From contig NZ_JABEQJ010000006.1 in assembly GCF_014174255.1 (NCBI RefSeq), forward strand, positions 62,001 through 126,000: a stretch of DNA of 64,000 nucleotides, read 5' to 3'. The position numbers and the translations under genes were made by a program. Origin of the DNA: Gluconacetobacter sacchari (lineage in GTDB: Bacteria > Pseudomonadota > Alphaproteobacteria > Acetobacterales > Acetobacteraceae). Positions 1 through 8,634 of this stretch are shown here, piece after piece. How positions within the stretch are numbered: the first letter of the stretch is position 1; each line of letters opens with the position of its first letter. The notes beneath the pieces were generated by a model. It was given only the letters and a program-made list of their open reading frames with translations. It was not told where the DNA came from and made no database searches.

Positions 1-1019
1 TCCCCGGATTGTTTCAGCGAGGCGAGTCCGGCTTGGGCGGCCATCGGTATGTCGTCGAAGCCGAGGACCGACAGATCGTCGGGAACGGTCCGGCCCAGCG
101 CGCCTGCTTCACCCACCATCCCGATGCCGATACGGTCGCTCATGGCCAGGACGGCCGTCATCTTCGGGTCGGCGCCGAGAAGGGCGCGGAGGGCTTCCGC
201 GCCGGCCCGCTCGGAGTTCTGGGCGACTTCCCAGATGTGTATTTCCTCCGGCCGCACACCGGCCTCGTAGAGTTCCGCAAGGTAGCCCGCCAAGCGAGCG
301 GCAACGATCGCATAGGTGGCACTCGCCCGGCGGTCGCTGTTCACCCAACCCGTATAGCTATCGCTGTGCGACTTGAGCGACGCTATGCCGAAACGCCGGT
401 GCCCGAGGCGCAAAAGTTCCCGGGCGCCGACCCGACCGGCATTATGATCGTCGATGCCGACAAAAGAACGTCCTTCGAGCAAGGGCTGATCGATCACCAC
501 GGTCGGAATATCGGCATTACGAGCCGAATGGATATATCGACTGTCGGAGTCGAGCGAATACATGATGTATCCATCGACTGGCCGGCTTCCAAGCGACAGC
601 CCGGTACTTCTCTCGAGATGAAATGCATCGTTCTGCTCCGGCATCAGCGTCAGATCGAGCTTATGCGCGCGACACCCTAAAGCGACACCATGCATCACAG
701 CCAGTGCCATAGGGTCGCTGAAGCCGTAAGGCAGATCCTCGCTGAACACCAGACCGATGGCCCCATAACGGCCCGTACGAAGCTGATTGCTGGCGGCGTT
801 CGGGCCAGCATACCCCATAAGACGCGCTGCATGGAGAATGCGCTCACGAAGAGCCGGAGACAGTTCATCGGGTCGACTGAACGCGTTCGAGACCGACGTG
901 TGAGAAATGCCGAGCGCTGCGGCGATGTCCTTGATCGTCACACGTGCGGGTTTCGTTCTCTGTCGCGGCGTCTGGGTCACGAAATGAGGATCGCGCTTGC
1001 GTATATCATCATCGATCAT
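1..1019 (-). CDS. LacI family transcriptional regulator, C-terminus cut by window edge
   Basis: Translating the minus strand from ATG at 1019 gives an open frame of 339 codons to the window edge. After about 25 basic, polar residues comes a LacI-type helix-turn-helix (residues ~27-50, VTIKDIAAALGIS...SVSNAF), then the hinge region and a periplasmic-binding-protein-like sensor domain ending at the edge in the family motif VLGFDDIPMAA. About 60 residues of the C-terminus should lie outside the window. LacI-family proteins are dimeric repressors or activators that respond to a sugar or sugar phosphate. The gene is divergent from the OprB-like porin and GH31 alpha-glucosidase, so it most likely controls those genes and perhaps itself, in response to an alpha-glucoside. 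The ligand is inference. Confidence 0.9.
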   Translation of the reverse strand, partial: MIDDDIRKRDPHFVTQTPRQRTKPARVTIKDIAAALGISHTSVSNAFSRPDELSPALRERILHAARLMGYAGPNAASNQLRTGRYGAIGLVFSEDLPYGFSDPMALAVMHGVALGCRAHKLDLTLMPEQNDAFHLERSTGLSLGSRPVDGYIMYSLDSDSRYIHSARNADIPTVVIDQPLLEGRSFVGIDDHNAGRVGARELLRLGHRRFGIASLKSHSDSYTGWVNSDRRASATYAIVAARLAGYLAELYEAGVRPEEIHIWEVAQNSERAGAEALRALLGADPKMTAVLAMSDRIGIGMVGEAGALGRTVPDDLSVLGFDDIPMAAQAGLASLKQSG

Positions 1020-1095
1020 AAACCCGATCACGATTTCGACACAATCACTCTTTGATACTTGCACGTGAAAGTTACGTGGAGTTTAATAACTGCTC

Positions 1096-1113
1096 CGACA
1101 CCGCGCCGTGTCG
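1096..1113. promoter_or_regulatory. Candidate LacI-family operator
   Basis: An 18-bp near-palindrome lies between the divergent regulator and porin. Arms CGACAC and GTGTCG flank a CGCGCC spacer, so 16 of 18 positions are symmetric and the centre is CpG. Size and central CG are typical of LacI-family operators. It lies 77 bp upstream of the regulator start and 36 bp upstream of the chosen porin start. Assignment to this regulator is inference from position only. Confidence 0.35.
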
Positions 1114-1148
1114 ACAGAACGCCCTGGGCTTTTCAATTAAGGTCGCCT

Positions 1149-2594
1149 GTGCGCCAGATCGCTTCTCCGTGCATCTCGAGAGTCAGGCGCATCACAGAAA
1201 ATACTGTGACTTTTCTTGTATTTCTCTTCGTCTTCTCCATTCCCGTCTTTGGCGAACGCGCATGCGCCCAGGCGGTCCCGACATCGGCTTTCGATGACAA
1301 TCCAAGGGAACTGGCAAATCTGGAATTCAACTATCAGCCCACCGCATTGTTCATGGATCCGTCGCGCTTCAGGACCTGGCTGAAAAACTGGGGTCTCGCC
1401 CCGTCAATCGACACCGAAAACGAGTTCGGCGGCAACGTGGGTGGCGGCATCACCCGCAGCGTCGACAACACGGGCCAGATGGGCTGGGGCCTCGACGTCG
1501 ACTGGGCCAAACTGGCCGGTATCCGGGGGCTTTCGACCCATTTCGTGTCCGTCACGCGATACGGGACCTCGGCCGCCTGGGGATTCGGCGACACGCTCAA
1601 TCCCAGCCAGCAGGTCTATGGCGGCGGCGGCAACGTCGCCTTCCACATGGCACTGTTCTACTTCGAGCAAAAGGCGTTTCATGATCGTCTCGACGTCTTC
1701 CTCGGGCGCATCGGGCTGCTCAACAATTTCGATGCCTCACCACTGAACTGCCAGTTCATCAACAACACGCTTTGCGGCATCCCGAAGACGCCGACCGACA
1801 TCAGTATCAACAGTTCCTATCCGAAGGCCGTCTGGGGACTGCGCGCGAGCTACGCGCTGATGTCCTCTCTTCTGATCAACACGGGCGTGTATGCCGACGT
1901 GCGTGCTAACAACCTGAGCGGCTGGAACTGGACGCTGGCGGAAACGCCGGGTGTCGGCGTCCCGGCGGAACTCGAATATCACACCAGCTTCGGAGCCCAA
2001 CATCTGAACGGCCGGGTAAAGCTCGGCATGTCCTACCAGACCGCCACGGTGCCGGACGTGCTGCGCGATGCGCAAAACGATGTGTTCGTCACATCGGGTC
2101 GGCCGCCCCGTCAGGATCACCCTTACCCGGATAGCTGGTTCGTCTATGACCAGATGCTGTTGCGTAACGCCCCGGGGGACGATCAGGGGCTGATGCTGAT
2201 GCTCCGGTTCAATCATAACGATCCGAACATTGCCCGCCGCGCCGAACAATACGTCATTGGTTTCGTCGACAATCATTTCTGGAAGTCCCGCCCGAAGGAC
2301 AGTTTTGGCGTCATTTTCAGTGCGACGTCGATCAGCGGCAAGTGGGGGCGCGCGCAAGGCGCGGCGCTCGCCGCCGGACTGAGGCCCCCGCTCGGCTACA
2401 AGGACCAGATCCACCCGGGCATTCCCTACCAAGTGCAGCGCTTCGCCCAGGTCGTAGAGGCGACGTACCACTTCGACGTCGGTCACGGCATCCTCGTCGC
2501 CCCCGACGTCCAGTACTTCGTCCATCCGAACGCCCAGCGGAACATCCCGAACGCGACGTTCTTGGGGCTGCGGGTCCATGTGCAGATTTTCTGA
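1149..2594 (+). CDS. OprB-family carbohydrate-selective porin
   Basis: The product is an outer-membrane beta-barrel protein of about 481 residues. I chose GTG at 1149 because AAGG lies 6 nt upstream. This start gives a basic n-region, a hydrophobic core and an AQA cleavage site near residue 39 of the precursor. Further in-frame starts are TTG 1059 and GTG 1206. The mature part has the OprB layout: an early NYQPTALF-like segment, aromatic/glycine-rich alternating strands, a segment around FYFEQKAF...DVFLGRIG, and a terminal strand ending in VHVQIF with C-terminal Phe as usual for porins. OprB-like proteins admit mono- and oligosaccharides. It is followed after 39 bp by the GH31 gene, so the two are probably co-transcribed: diffusion of an alpha-glucoside into the periplasm, then hydrolysis there. 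Confidence 0.85.
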   Translation: MRQIASPCISRVRRITENTVTFLVFLFVFSIPVFGERACAQAVPTSAFDDNPRELANLEFNYQPTALFMDPSRFRTWLKNWGLAPSIDTENEFGGNVGGGITRSVDNTGQMGWGLDVDWAKLAGIRGLSTHFVSVTRYGTSAAWGFGDTLNPSQQVYGGGGNVAFHMALFYFEQKAFHDRLDVFLGRIGLLNNFDASPLNCQFINNTLCGIPKTPTDISINSSYPKAVWGLRASYALMSSLLINTGVYADVRANNLSGWNWTLAETPGVGVPAELEYHTSFGAQHLNGRVKLGMSYQTATVPDVLRDAQNDVFVTSGRPPRQDHPYPDSWFVYDQMLLRNAPGDDQGLMLMLRFNHNDPNIARRAEQYVIGFVDNHFWKSRPKDSFGVIFSATSISGKWGRAQGAALAAGLRPPLGYKDQIHPGIPYQVQRFAQVVEATYHFDVGHGILVAPDVQYFVHPNAQRNIPNATFLGLRVHVQIF

Positions 2595-2633
2595 TGACGG
2601 TCGCCAACCGAATAGCAACGAGAGGCTATAATC

Positions 2634-5207
2634 ATGACATTCCGATCATTCCGCGCCATCGCCATGACGGGAACGATGCTCGCCATGCCGGCTTTCGGCG
2701 TTGCCCAGGGTGCGGCGCCGCGAGGTAACGACGTCACCATCGGCGCTCACGGAAGCCAGGACAATTATCGGATCTCCACCCGCTCTTCGGAACTGCTCCA
2801 GGTCGCGCGCGGGACGACCATCATCGACGTGTCAGCGCTCCCGAACGGCATATTCCGGATCCGGATCGGCCGGAACAGCGCATTGCCGGAAGACGCATCC
2901 TGGGCCGTGACACCGGAAACTCGTGCTCAGCACGCGGAATTGCGCCCGTCGGACGACGACACAAGCCTTGGCGTCTCGACCGACGCGGGCCGGGTCTCGA
3001 TTGATCGTGCGACGGGCGCGATCACAGTCCGGGACCGCAACGGCGCCACGATCCTGACCGATGTCGATGCGCCCTATGTTGCCGGTAAGACCGGCTTTCG
3101 ACTTGTAAAAAAAATGACGCCGGGCCTGCATGTCTTCGGACTGGGCGATAAGATGGCGCCCCTCGATCGCCGTGGATACGTCTGGCAAAACTGGAATACG
3201 GACTCCTACCCTTTCCAGGAACGTCAGGATCCACTCTACAAGGATATTCCGTTCTTCATCGGCTTCGACAAAGGGCGGGCCTACGGCGTGTTCATGGACA
3301 ATACCTGGAGGTCGGTTTTCGACTTTGGCGTCGCCAATCCGGAGGAGATGTCCTTTGGCGCCGATGGGGGCGCCATTGATTATTACGTCATGACGGGGCC
3401 CACACCCAAGGATGTGGTCAAGCAGTATGCCCGACTGACGGGCGTGCCGCCGCTCGTGCCGCGCTGGACGTTCGGATTCCAGCAGTCTCGTTATTCCTAT
3501 CCGGACGATGCGGCGATCCGGTCGATCGCGAAGCGGCTTCGGCACGATCGTATTCCGGCGGACGTCTTGTGGTTCGATATCGATTTTCAGGACCGGCATC
3601 GCCCGTTCACGGTCGATACAAAGGCTTTCCCGAACTTCTCCGGTCTAATGGCCGATTTGCACAAGCAGAACTTCAAGACCGTGGTGATCACGGACCTGCA
3701 TATCGCTGCCGCCCCCAATCAAGGATACGCGCCCTACGACAAGGGAATCGCGAGCGATGTCTTCCTCCACAACCCTGATGGTTCGCGTTTCGTGGGGCCC
3801 GTCTGGCCAGGTCCGGCACTATTTCCGGACTTTACCGACCAGAAGGCACGCGAATACTGGGGAACTCTTTACAACGAGTTCTACGTCAAGGACGCGATTG
3901 ACGGGTTCTGGAACGACATGAATGAGCCTTCCGTGTTCATTCCGATCAAGACGATGCCGAACGACGTGGTACACCGCATTGACGAGCCCGGTTTTCAGAC
4001 CCGCACGGCGACGCATGCCGAGATGCACAACGTTTACGGCATGGAAAACGGCCGTGCGACCTACGAGGCGCAGATCCGGCTCAAACCCGATCAGCGACCT
4101 TTCGTCATGATGCGCGCGTCCTATGCCGGTGGACAACGCTATTCCACGACATGGACCGGCGACACCACGTCGAGCTGGAATCATATGCGTCTCGCGACGC
4201 CGATGCTCCTTAGCTTGGGCCTGAGCGGCTTCGCCTATGCAGGGGACAATCTTGGTGGCTTCGCCCTGTCGCCGCCGCCCGACCTGCTGACGAAATGGCT
4301 CGAGATCGGGATGTTCAACCCGATCGCCGAAGACCATTCGGACAAGGGGACCCGCATGCAGGAGCCTTGGGTGGATGGGAAGGCGCAGGAGGATATCCGC
4401 CGCCGATACATCGAGGATCGCTACAAGCTGCTGCCCTATATCTATACGATCGCCGAGGAAGCCAGCCGCACCGGCATCCCGATGATGCGTCCGCTGTTTC
4501 TCGAATTTCCCACCGCGGCCGGCGGTCAGGTTCTGGATCTTCAGAATCCGAGCGAGTTCATGTGGGGCCCTGACATCTTGGTCGCACCGCAGGTCATGCC
4601 GGACACGGTGGATAAGTATAAGGTCATTCTTCCGCCCGGGTCCTGGTACGACTACTGGACAGGCGGTTTGATCGAAAATATGGACACCGCCCAGGCGACC
4701 GGCAATAGCGGCATTCAAACCGCCATCGTCGACGATCCCGCCGTCGCGCCGCATATGCTGATGGTCGCCCCGCAGCTCGACACCGTGCCGGTCTATGTTC
4801 GCGGGGGCAGCATCATCCCCCGACAGCCCCTGACGCAAAGCACGAGCGAGACCCCGAAGGGCGCGCTTCAGCTTGCCGTCTATACCGCGCCCGAGATGGG
4901 CGGAGATCTTTATACCGACGATGGCACGACGTTCGACTATCGCAAGGGTGGTTTCTTCCGGCAGCACTTCTCCGGACGCTCGTCGGGAGACCGGGTCACG
5001 CTCACATTGGAAGCGCCTGAAGGCCGGTACAAGCCTTGGTGGCAGACGATCGACGTCACCATGTTCGGGGTGAGGACGTCCAGCACGCCGACGATCAACG
5101 GGGCCCAGGTCTCGAAACTGCGTTACGACAGGGCCCAGAGGCGTCTGCGCTTCACGATCCCCTATTCGTCTCGCGCGACGACGATGACCGTTTCGCTCGA
5201 CCGATAG
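2634..5207 (+). CDS. Exported glycoside hydrolase family 31 alpha-glucosidase
   Basis: The 857-residue protein starts with a Sec signal peptide (cleavage near residue 25, AFGVAQG). The ATG at 2634 has GAGAGG upstream. The GH31 barrel carries the family signature FWNDMNEPSVF with nucleophile Asp428, and WTGDTTSSW with the likely acid/base Asp510. DVLWFDIDF at about 303-311 forms part of the active-site region. An N-terminal beta-sandwich and C-terminal beta domains complete the usual architecture. GH31 enzymes hydrolyse terminal alpha-glucosidic (sometimes alpha-xylosidic) bonds with retention of configuration. Precise substrate cannot be read from sequence. The signal peptide and the neighbouring porin place the reaction in the periplasm. 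Like the porin and regulator, it is less GC-biased than genes further right, suggesting acquisition. Confidence 0.93.
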   Translation: MTFRSFRAIAMTGTMLAMPAFGVAQGAAPRGNDVTIGAHGSQDNYRISTRSSELLQVARGTTIIDVSALPNGIFRIRIGRNSALPEDASWAVTPETRAQHAELRPSDDDTSLGVSTDAGRVSIDRATGAITVRDRNGATILTDVDAPYVAGKTGFRLVKKMTPGLHVFGLGDKMAPLDRRGYVWQNWNTDSYPFQERQDPLYKDIPFFIGFDKGRAYGVFMDNTWRSVFDFGVANPEEMSFGADGGAIDYYVMTGPTPKDVVKQYARLTGVPPLVPRWTFGFQQSRYSYPDDAAIRSIAKRLRHDRIPADVLWFDIDFQDRHRPFTVDTKAFPNFSGLMADLHKQNFKTVVITDLHIAAAPNQGYAPYDKGIASDVFLHNPDGSRFVGPVWPGPALFPDFTDQKAREYWGTLYNEFYVKDAIDGFWNDMNEPSVFIPIKTMPNDVVHRIDEPGFQTRTATHAEMHNVYGMENGRATYEAQIRLKPDQRPFVMMRASYAGGQRYSTTWTGDTTSSWNHMRLATPMLLSLGLSGFAYAGDNLGGFALSPPPDLLTKWLEIGMFNPIAEDHSDKGTRMQEPWVDGKAQEDIRRRYIEDRYKLLPYIYTIAEEASRTGIPMMRPLFLEFPTAAGGQVLDLQNPSEFMWGPDILVAPQVMPDTVDKYKVILPPGSWYDYWTGGLIENMDTAQATGNSGIQTAIVDDPAVAPHMLMVAPQLDTVPVYVRGGSIIPRQPLTQSTSETPKGALQLAVYTAPEMGGDLYTDDGTTFDYRKGGFFRQHFSGRSSGDRVTLTLEAPEGRYKPWWQTIDVTMFGVRTSSTPTINGAQVSKLRYDRAQRRLRFTIPYSSRATTMTVSLDR

Positions 5208-5283
5208 ACCACGGTTCGTAAGTGCGTTGCCCCGGCGACTCGATTGCAGGAGCAGCTCCACCGAACATCGATTCAGCGCCGTG

Positions 5284-5338
5284 ACAGGGTGGGCGCCCTG
5301 TGATTCACCCTTTCCATGGATCGAGTTCCATGGAAAGG
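5284..5338 (+). terminator. Two tandem hairpins after the GH31 gene
   Basis: The first inverted repeat is ACAGGG/CCCTGT (5284-5301, 6-nt loop). The second is a perfect 12-bp stem CCTTTCCATGGA/TCCATGGAAAGG (5309-5320 and 5327-5338) with loop TCGAGT. No U-run follows, so intrinsic termination is uncertain. The second hairpin could equally be a remnant of an IS end. Confidence 0.4.
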
Positions 5339-5429
5339 CCGGGTGATGTCTCGAGCGTCTGCTGACGGACTTCGGAAACGGGTTCTGGTGGAGGAGGCAT
5401 CCGGCATGGCGGCGCGGGCCGCGGTTCAG

Positions 5430-5598
5430 CGCAGGGCTCAGGACGCTCATCGCGAACGCGGAGGTCTCGGCGCGCCCGGGTTCCAACCGGTTCAAGGTGC
5501 TCTTGTCCGCCTGGGTCGCCAGAACCGGTCATGCCGAAGATGATCATGGTCGACCAGATCGTCATGGCCAGCACAATCCCCGCCACGCGCTGGAGCAC
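5430..5598 (-). pseudogene. IS1380-family transposase fragment, frameshifted
   Basis: Read on the minus strand, three frames in succession reconstruct a recognisable piece of an IS1380-type (DDE_Tnp_1_4) transposase. They give LQRVAGIVLA (from 5598), then GHDDLVDHDHLRHDR (about 5525-5569), then LATQADKSTLNRLE (ending just past 5495). These match the family pattern RVxGIALGYEDLNDHDxLRHDP...GKSTLNRLE. Neither the N-terminal part nor the catalytic domain is present, so the element is dead. It marks the end of the lower-GC sugar locus. Family assignment is by recalled motif, not by a search. Confidence 0.65.
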
Positions 5599-5784
5599 AG
5601 GAGAATGGATGTCGGTTCTGGCGAACGCGCTATGTCAGCCCGGACGGACGGTGTCGTGCGGGCCCGTGGATGGATCTGAAGCATCATTCGGTCTTTCTGC
5701 AACCGGAATAAAACCATGGAGCGTAACGCGGTATCGCCCACGCTACGCCATCCCAAGGACGTCTCGCAACCTGACAGCTAGCCT

Positions 5785-8127
5785 CTAAAGATGCCAGTTG
5801 AGCGTCATGCCGATCAGGCGTGGCGGCATGAGATAGATCTGATCCAGTGTCGGCGCCCCGTTGAGATAGCCCATGGTCACGCCCCGCGACTGATTGAGGT
5901 TGTTGACGTAGAGGCTGATGGACGAGTTGCCGATGGCACTGTGGAAACGGCCGGTGACGCGGATATCGACCGTGTTGTAGTTGCCGATCCTGAAGCTGTT
6001 GCCCATCAGACCCGGCGCGCTGCCCTGGTAATGATGCACCACCGAAAATTGCGGATGCAGCGGCAGGCTTTCGCTCTGGTAGGTCAGGACCTCGCTGAAC
6101 TGCCATTTCGGGCTGGAGGCCAGTTGCGTTCCCTTGGCGATGATATTGCCCAGGCCGCCATCGATGCTCTGCGTCGTATGGGCGTCGGTATAGGTCGCGT
6201 TGGCGTTCAGGCTGAGGCCGGGAAGCGGGGTCAGCCATGTTCCGGAAAATTCGAAGCCCCGGCTGACGGCGTTGCCGACATTCGCCCCGTAGGTAATGCC
6301 GTCGGGCCGCGCCAGGCGGGCCTGCATGTTGCTCCAGTCGATCCAGTATAAGGTCGGTTCCAGGACCAGGTGGCTGTGGAGCAGGGTCAGGCGGGTGCCG
6401 ACCTCGTAATTGATCAGGCTGTCGGACTTCGTTCCCTGGGGGGTCGGGTATTTCGGATTGACCGGATTGGTATTGGGCGCGCCGAACCGGTAGCCTTCGG
6501 AGAGCTGGAAATAGGCCATGATCTGGCGGTTCGGTTCGTATTTGAAGGAGAATTTCGGCAGGGCGCTGGTCTGCGAGACGAAGCCTGCCCCGCGATGATA
6601 CAGCGTGCCATAATCCAGATACGCGCCATAGCCGCCGAGCTGGCTGGAGGAGTTCTGTGCCATGTTGAACACGCGCGCGCCACCGGTGACGGTGAAGTCC
6701 TTCAGGAAACGCCAGGACATTTCACCGGAGATGGATTTTTCCGTTCCGTCGTACTTGGCCATGTCCGGATTTTCCCAGTCATCGCCGTTCCTGACCATCT
6801 GCTGGGCCAGCGCCGGGCCGTAGATGCCGGCCAGGGCGGGTTCGATGCCCGGTGTCAGGACGGGCGCGCTGATGCGTTTCCAACTGTCGTAATAGGCCGC
6901 GCCGATCAGCCAGGTGAAGGGCCGGTGCTGATGCGATGTGAGCCGGACCTCGTAATACATCGACTTGCTGTCGCCCTCCTGCGGGGCGTAGGTCGGGCTG
7001 TGCAGGCCGGGGACGAACGACCCGAAGAAGGGGGTGTCATCCCAGTAGCTGCTTTGCCCCTTGCGCAGGAAGGCCGCCATGGCCGACAGCGTTGCGAACG
7101 GCAGGTCCTGATCCAGCCGGAGTTCGTGCATCTGGGTCTGGGTATAGACGCGCTCGGTCGTCAGGCGCTGCTTGACGTAATTGCCCAGTGCCTGCGGCTC
7201 GGAATAGGGGTCGTCCGACACCTGGACGCTCTGGCCCAGATAGGTGTAGGCGAGCTTCGTGCCCTCGAACGGCGTGAAGACGATGCTGGCCCGCGCGTTG
7301 CGCGTATAGGTGGTGTTGGTGTTGCGGCCGATGCCCAGATTGGTGATGTAGCCCGGGTCCTGCCTGTAGTCGAGCACGCCGCGGATGGCGAGTTTTCCCT
7401 TGATGACGGGTATGTTGATCATCCCCTTCTCGCCATACCCGACTTCATGGCCCGGCATGCCGTCGATCGTGGATTGCGCGGCGGCATCCAGTTTGGAACC
7501 GTCCGCCTGGTTGGGGATGTAGTCGATGGCGCCGCCGAGCGTTGCCGAGCCGAACAGGGTGCTCTGTGGGCCGCGCAGTGCCTCGACGCGGGCGACGTCG
7601 AACGTGTCGATATTGGGAATGTCGATGGCGAATCCGGGCTCGGTCAGGGGAATGTCATTCAGGAAATAGCCTGTCGTGCCCTGGCCCTGATCGAGCCCCG
7701 CCGTGGTGGAGATGCCGCGGAAGGTGATGGTGGAGATACCCGGCACCGTGGGGGTGAAGGTCGCGCCGGGAACCAGCTTGATATAATCCTCGTAGGACTG
7801 GGCGCCGAGCTGTTCGAGTTTCCTGCCGCTCAGGACCGTTACCGAATCCGCGACGTCGTGCGTCGTGGTGCGCCGGCGCGTGGCGGAGACGGTGATGGCC
7901 TCGCCCGGTGCTTCCTTTTCGTCGACCGCCGGCTGCGGCGCCTGGCTTGGTGCTGCCCTGGCGGGCGCGGACGCGGGATGGTGCGCGGTCTTCGACGCCC
8001 CGGGGGGCGGCTGCCGGGGGCGGCTGCCGGGGGCCGATTGGGCGGCGGCGGCCTGGGTGAGAGCCAGCATGGCGGCGCCCGAGGTGAGGAGGCCGCGCCT
8101 CAGAGAGAGGATGGTGCGTGTTTTCAT
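5785..8127 (-). CDS. TonB-dependent outer-membrane receptor
   Basis: I chose ATG at 8127, which has GGAAAAGAA upstream, over an in-frame upstream start. It gives 780 residues with a signal peptide ending in TQAAAAQ. A Pro/Ala-rich linker follows, then a plug domain (EAITVSATRRR, TFRGIS, VEALRGPQSTLFGSATLGGAIDY) and a 22-strand-type beta-barrel. The last residues are MTLNWHL, which lack the usual terminal aromatic. Such receptors import siderophores, cobalamin or carbohydrates using TonB energy. The substrate is unknown. Proximity to the porin and GH31 enzyme suggests an oligosaccharide, but the gene is convergent to them and separated by the IS scar, so the link may be accidental. No sigma/anti-sigma pair is adjacent. 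Confidence 0.88.
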   Translation of the reverse strand: MKTRTILSLRRGLLTSGAAMLALTQAAAAQSAPGSRPRQPPPGASKTAHHPASAPARAAPSQAPQPAVDEKEAPGEAITVSATRRRTTTHDVADSVTVLSGRKLEQLGAQSYEDYIKLVPGATFTPTVPGISTITFRGISTTAGLDQGQGTTGYFLNDIPLTEPGFAIDIPNIDTFDVARVEALRGPQSTLFGSATLGGAIDYIPNQADGSKLDAAAQSTIDGMPGHEVGYGEKGMINIPVIKGKLAIRGVLDYRQDPGYITNLGIGRNTNTTYTRNARASIVFTPFEGTKLAYTYLGQSVQVSDDPYSEPQALGNYVKQRLTTERVYTQTQMHELRLDQDLPFATLSAMAAFLRKGQSSYWDDTPFFGSFVPGLHSPTYAPQEGDSKSMYYEVRLTSHQHRPFTWLIGAAYYDSWKRISAPVLTPGIEPALAGIYGPALAQQMVRNGDDWENPDMAKYDGTEKSISGEMSWRFLKDFTVTGGARVFNMAQNSSSQLGGYGAYLDYGTLYHRGAGFVSQTSALPKFSFKYEPNRQIMAYFQLSEGYRFGAPNTNPVNPKYPTPQGTKSDSLINYEVGTRLTLLHSHLVLEPTLYWIDWSNMQARLARPDGITYGANVGNAVSRGFEFSGTWLTPLPGLSLNANATYTDAHTTQSIDGGLGNIIAKGTQLASSPKWQFSEVLTYQSESLPLHPQFSVVHHYQGSAPGLMGNSFRIGNYNTVDIRVTGRFHSAIGNSSISLYVNNLNQSRGVTMGYLNGAPTLDQIYLMPPRLIGMTLNWHL

Positions 8128-8634
8128 GGAGTTCTTTTCCGTCAGGGACGCGATTGCGGATGGGGGCTCATGGCGCGGCGCGGATGCCCGGAGAGGCATC
8201 TGGCGCTGCGCTTGAAAGGCCCGATCCGGGCCTCTTTCGTCATCGCGGTCCGCTCCCGTTACATTCCATGTAAGAAACGTAATGAAAACGGGCCGTCGCT
8301 GTCTTCTTCGTGAGGGCCAACAGCCGTCTTGAAAGGGCCAGGCGCGACGGGCGCGGGCGATGGCGGCGAGCAGGACGGTGGCGGGGGGTCAGTTCAGGGA
8401 GGCGCATTCCCTGTTCGGCGATGAAGAAAAGGATGGCCCCGGCCTCATCGGTGAGGCTTTCGACGGGCGACGCGTGCGGCCCGGTCGCGAGGCGCGGGCC
8501 ATATGACGCGATGGGACGCCTGAACCTGAAGCGGGGCCGATATACGGCATTTTGAATTGCCTGTCCGAGGTCGACTGCATCAGGGATAGCGGCGGATACG
8601 GATCACATGCCGGTGCGAAAGGGAAGTGGAGCCC
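8128..8634. other. 507-bp divergent intergenic region
   Basis: It lies between the TonB receptor and the flavoenzyme, which are transcribed away from each other. It holds a strong GC hairpin at 8217-8233. On the minus strand, a 120-codon open stretch (8243-8602) ends exactly at that hairpin but has no start codon in its first two thirds. I find no recognisable product. The promoters of both flanking genes must be here, but I could not place hexamers convincingly. Confidence 0.6.
8217..8233. terminator. Perfect 7-bp hairpin, possible terminator or leader structure
   Basis: AGGCCCG and CGGGCCT flank the loop ATC. The plus strand continues CTTTC and the minus strand TTCAAG, so it could act weakly as a terminator in either direction. 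On the minus strand it falls in the presumed leader of the TonB-receptor mRNA, 90 nt before the start codon. Confidence 0.4.

Larger units (their letters stand above)
5208..5784. other. 577-bp intergenic stretch with hairpins and IS debris
   Basis: The stretch separates the convergent GH31 and TonB-receptor genes. I see no intact gene. It contains two consecutive hairpins (5284-5301 and 5309-5338) that could end GH31 transcription, and a broken IS1380-type transposase fragment on the minus strand (about 5430-5598). The remainder, including the 180 bp next to the receptor stop codon, shows no recognisable feature. Confidence 0.7.

Noticed and set aside
9-1055. Plus-strand open frames at the left edge
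   Set aside because: The minus strand encodes a clear LacI-family protein over the same bases, including HTH and GFDDIP motifs.
8310-8555. Plus-strand 81-codon frame ahead of the flavoenzyme
   Set aside because: Arg-rich, no ribosome site, no recognisable domain.
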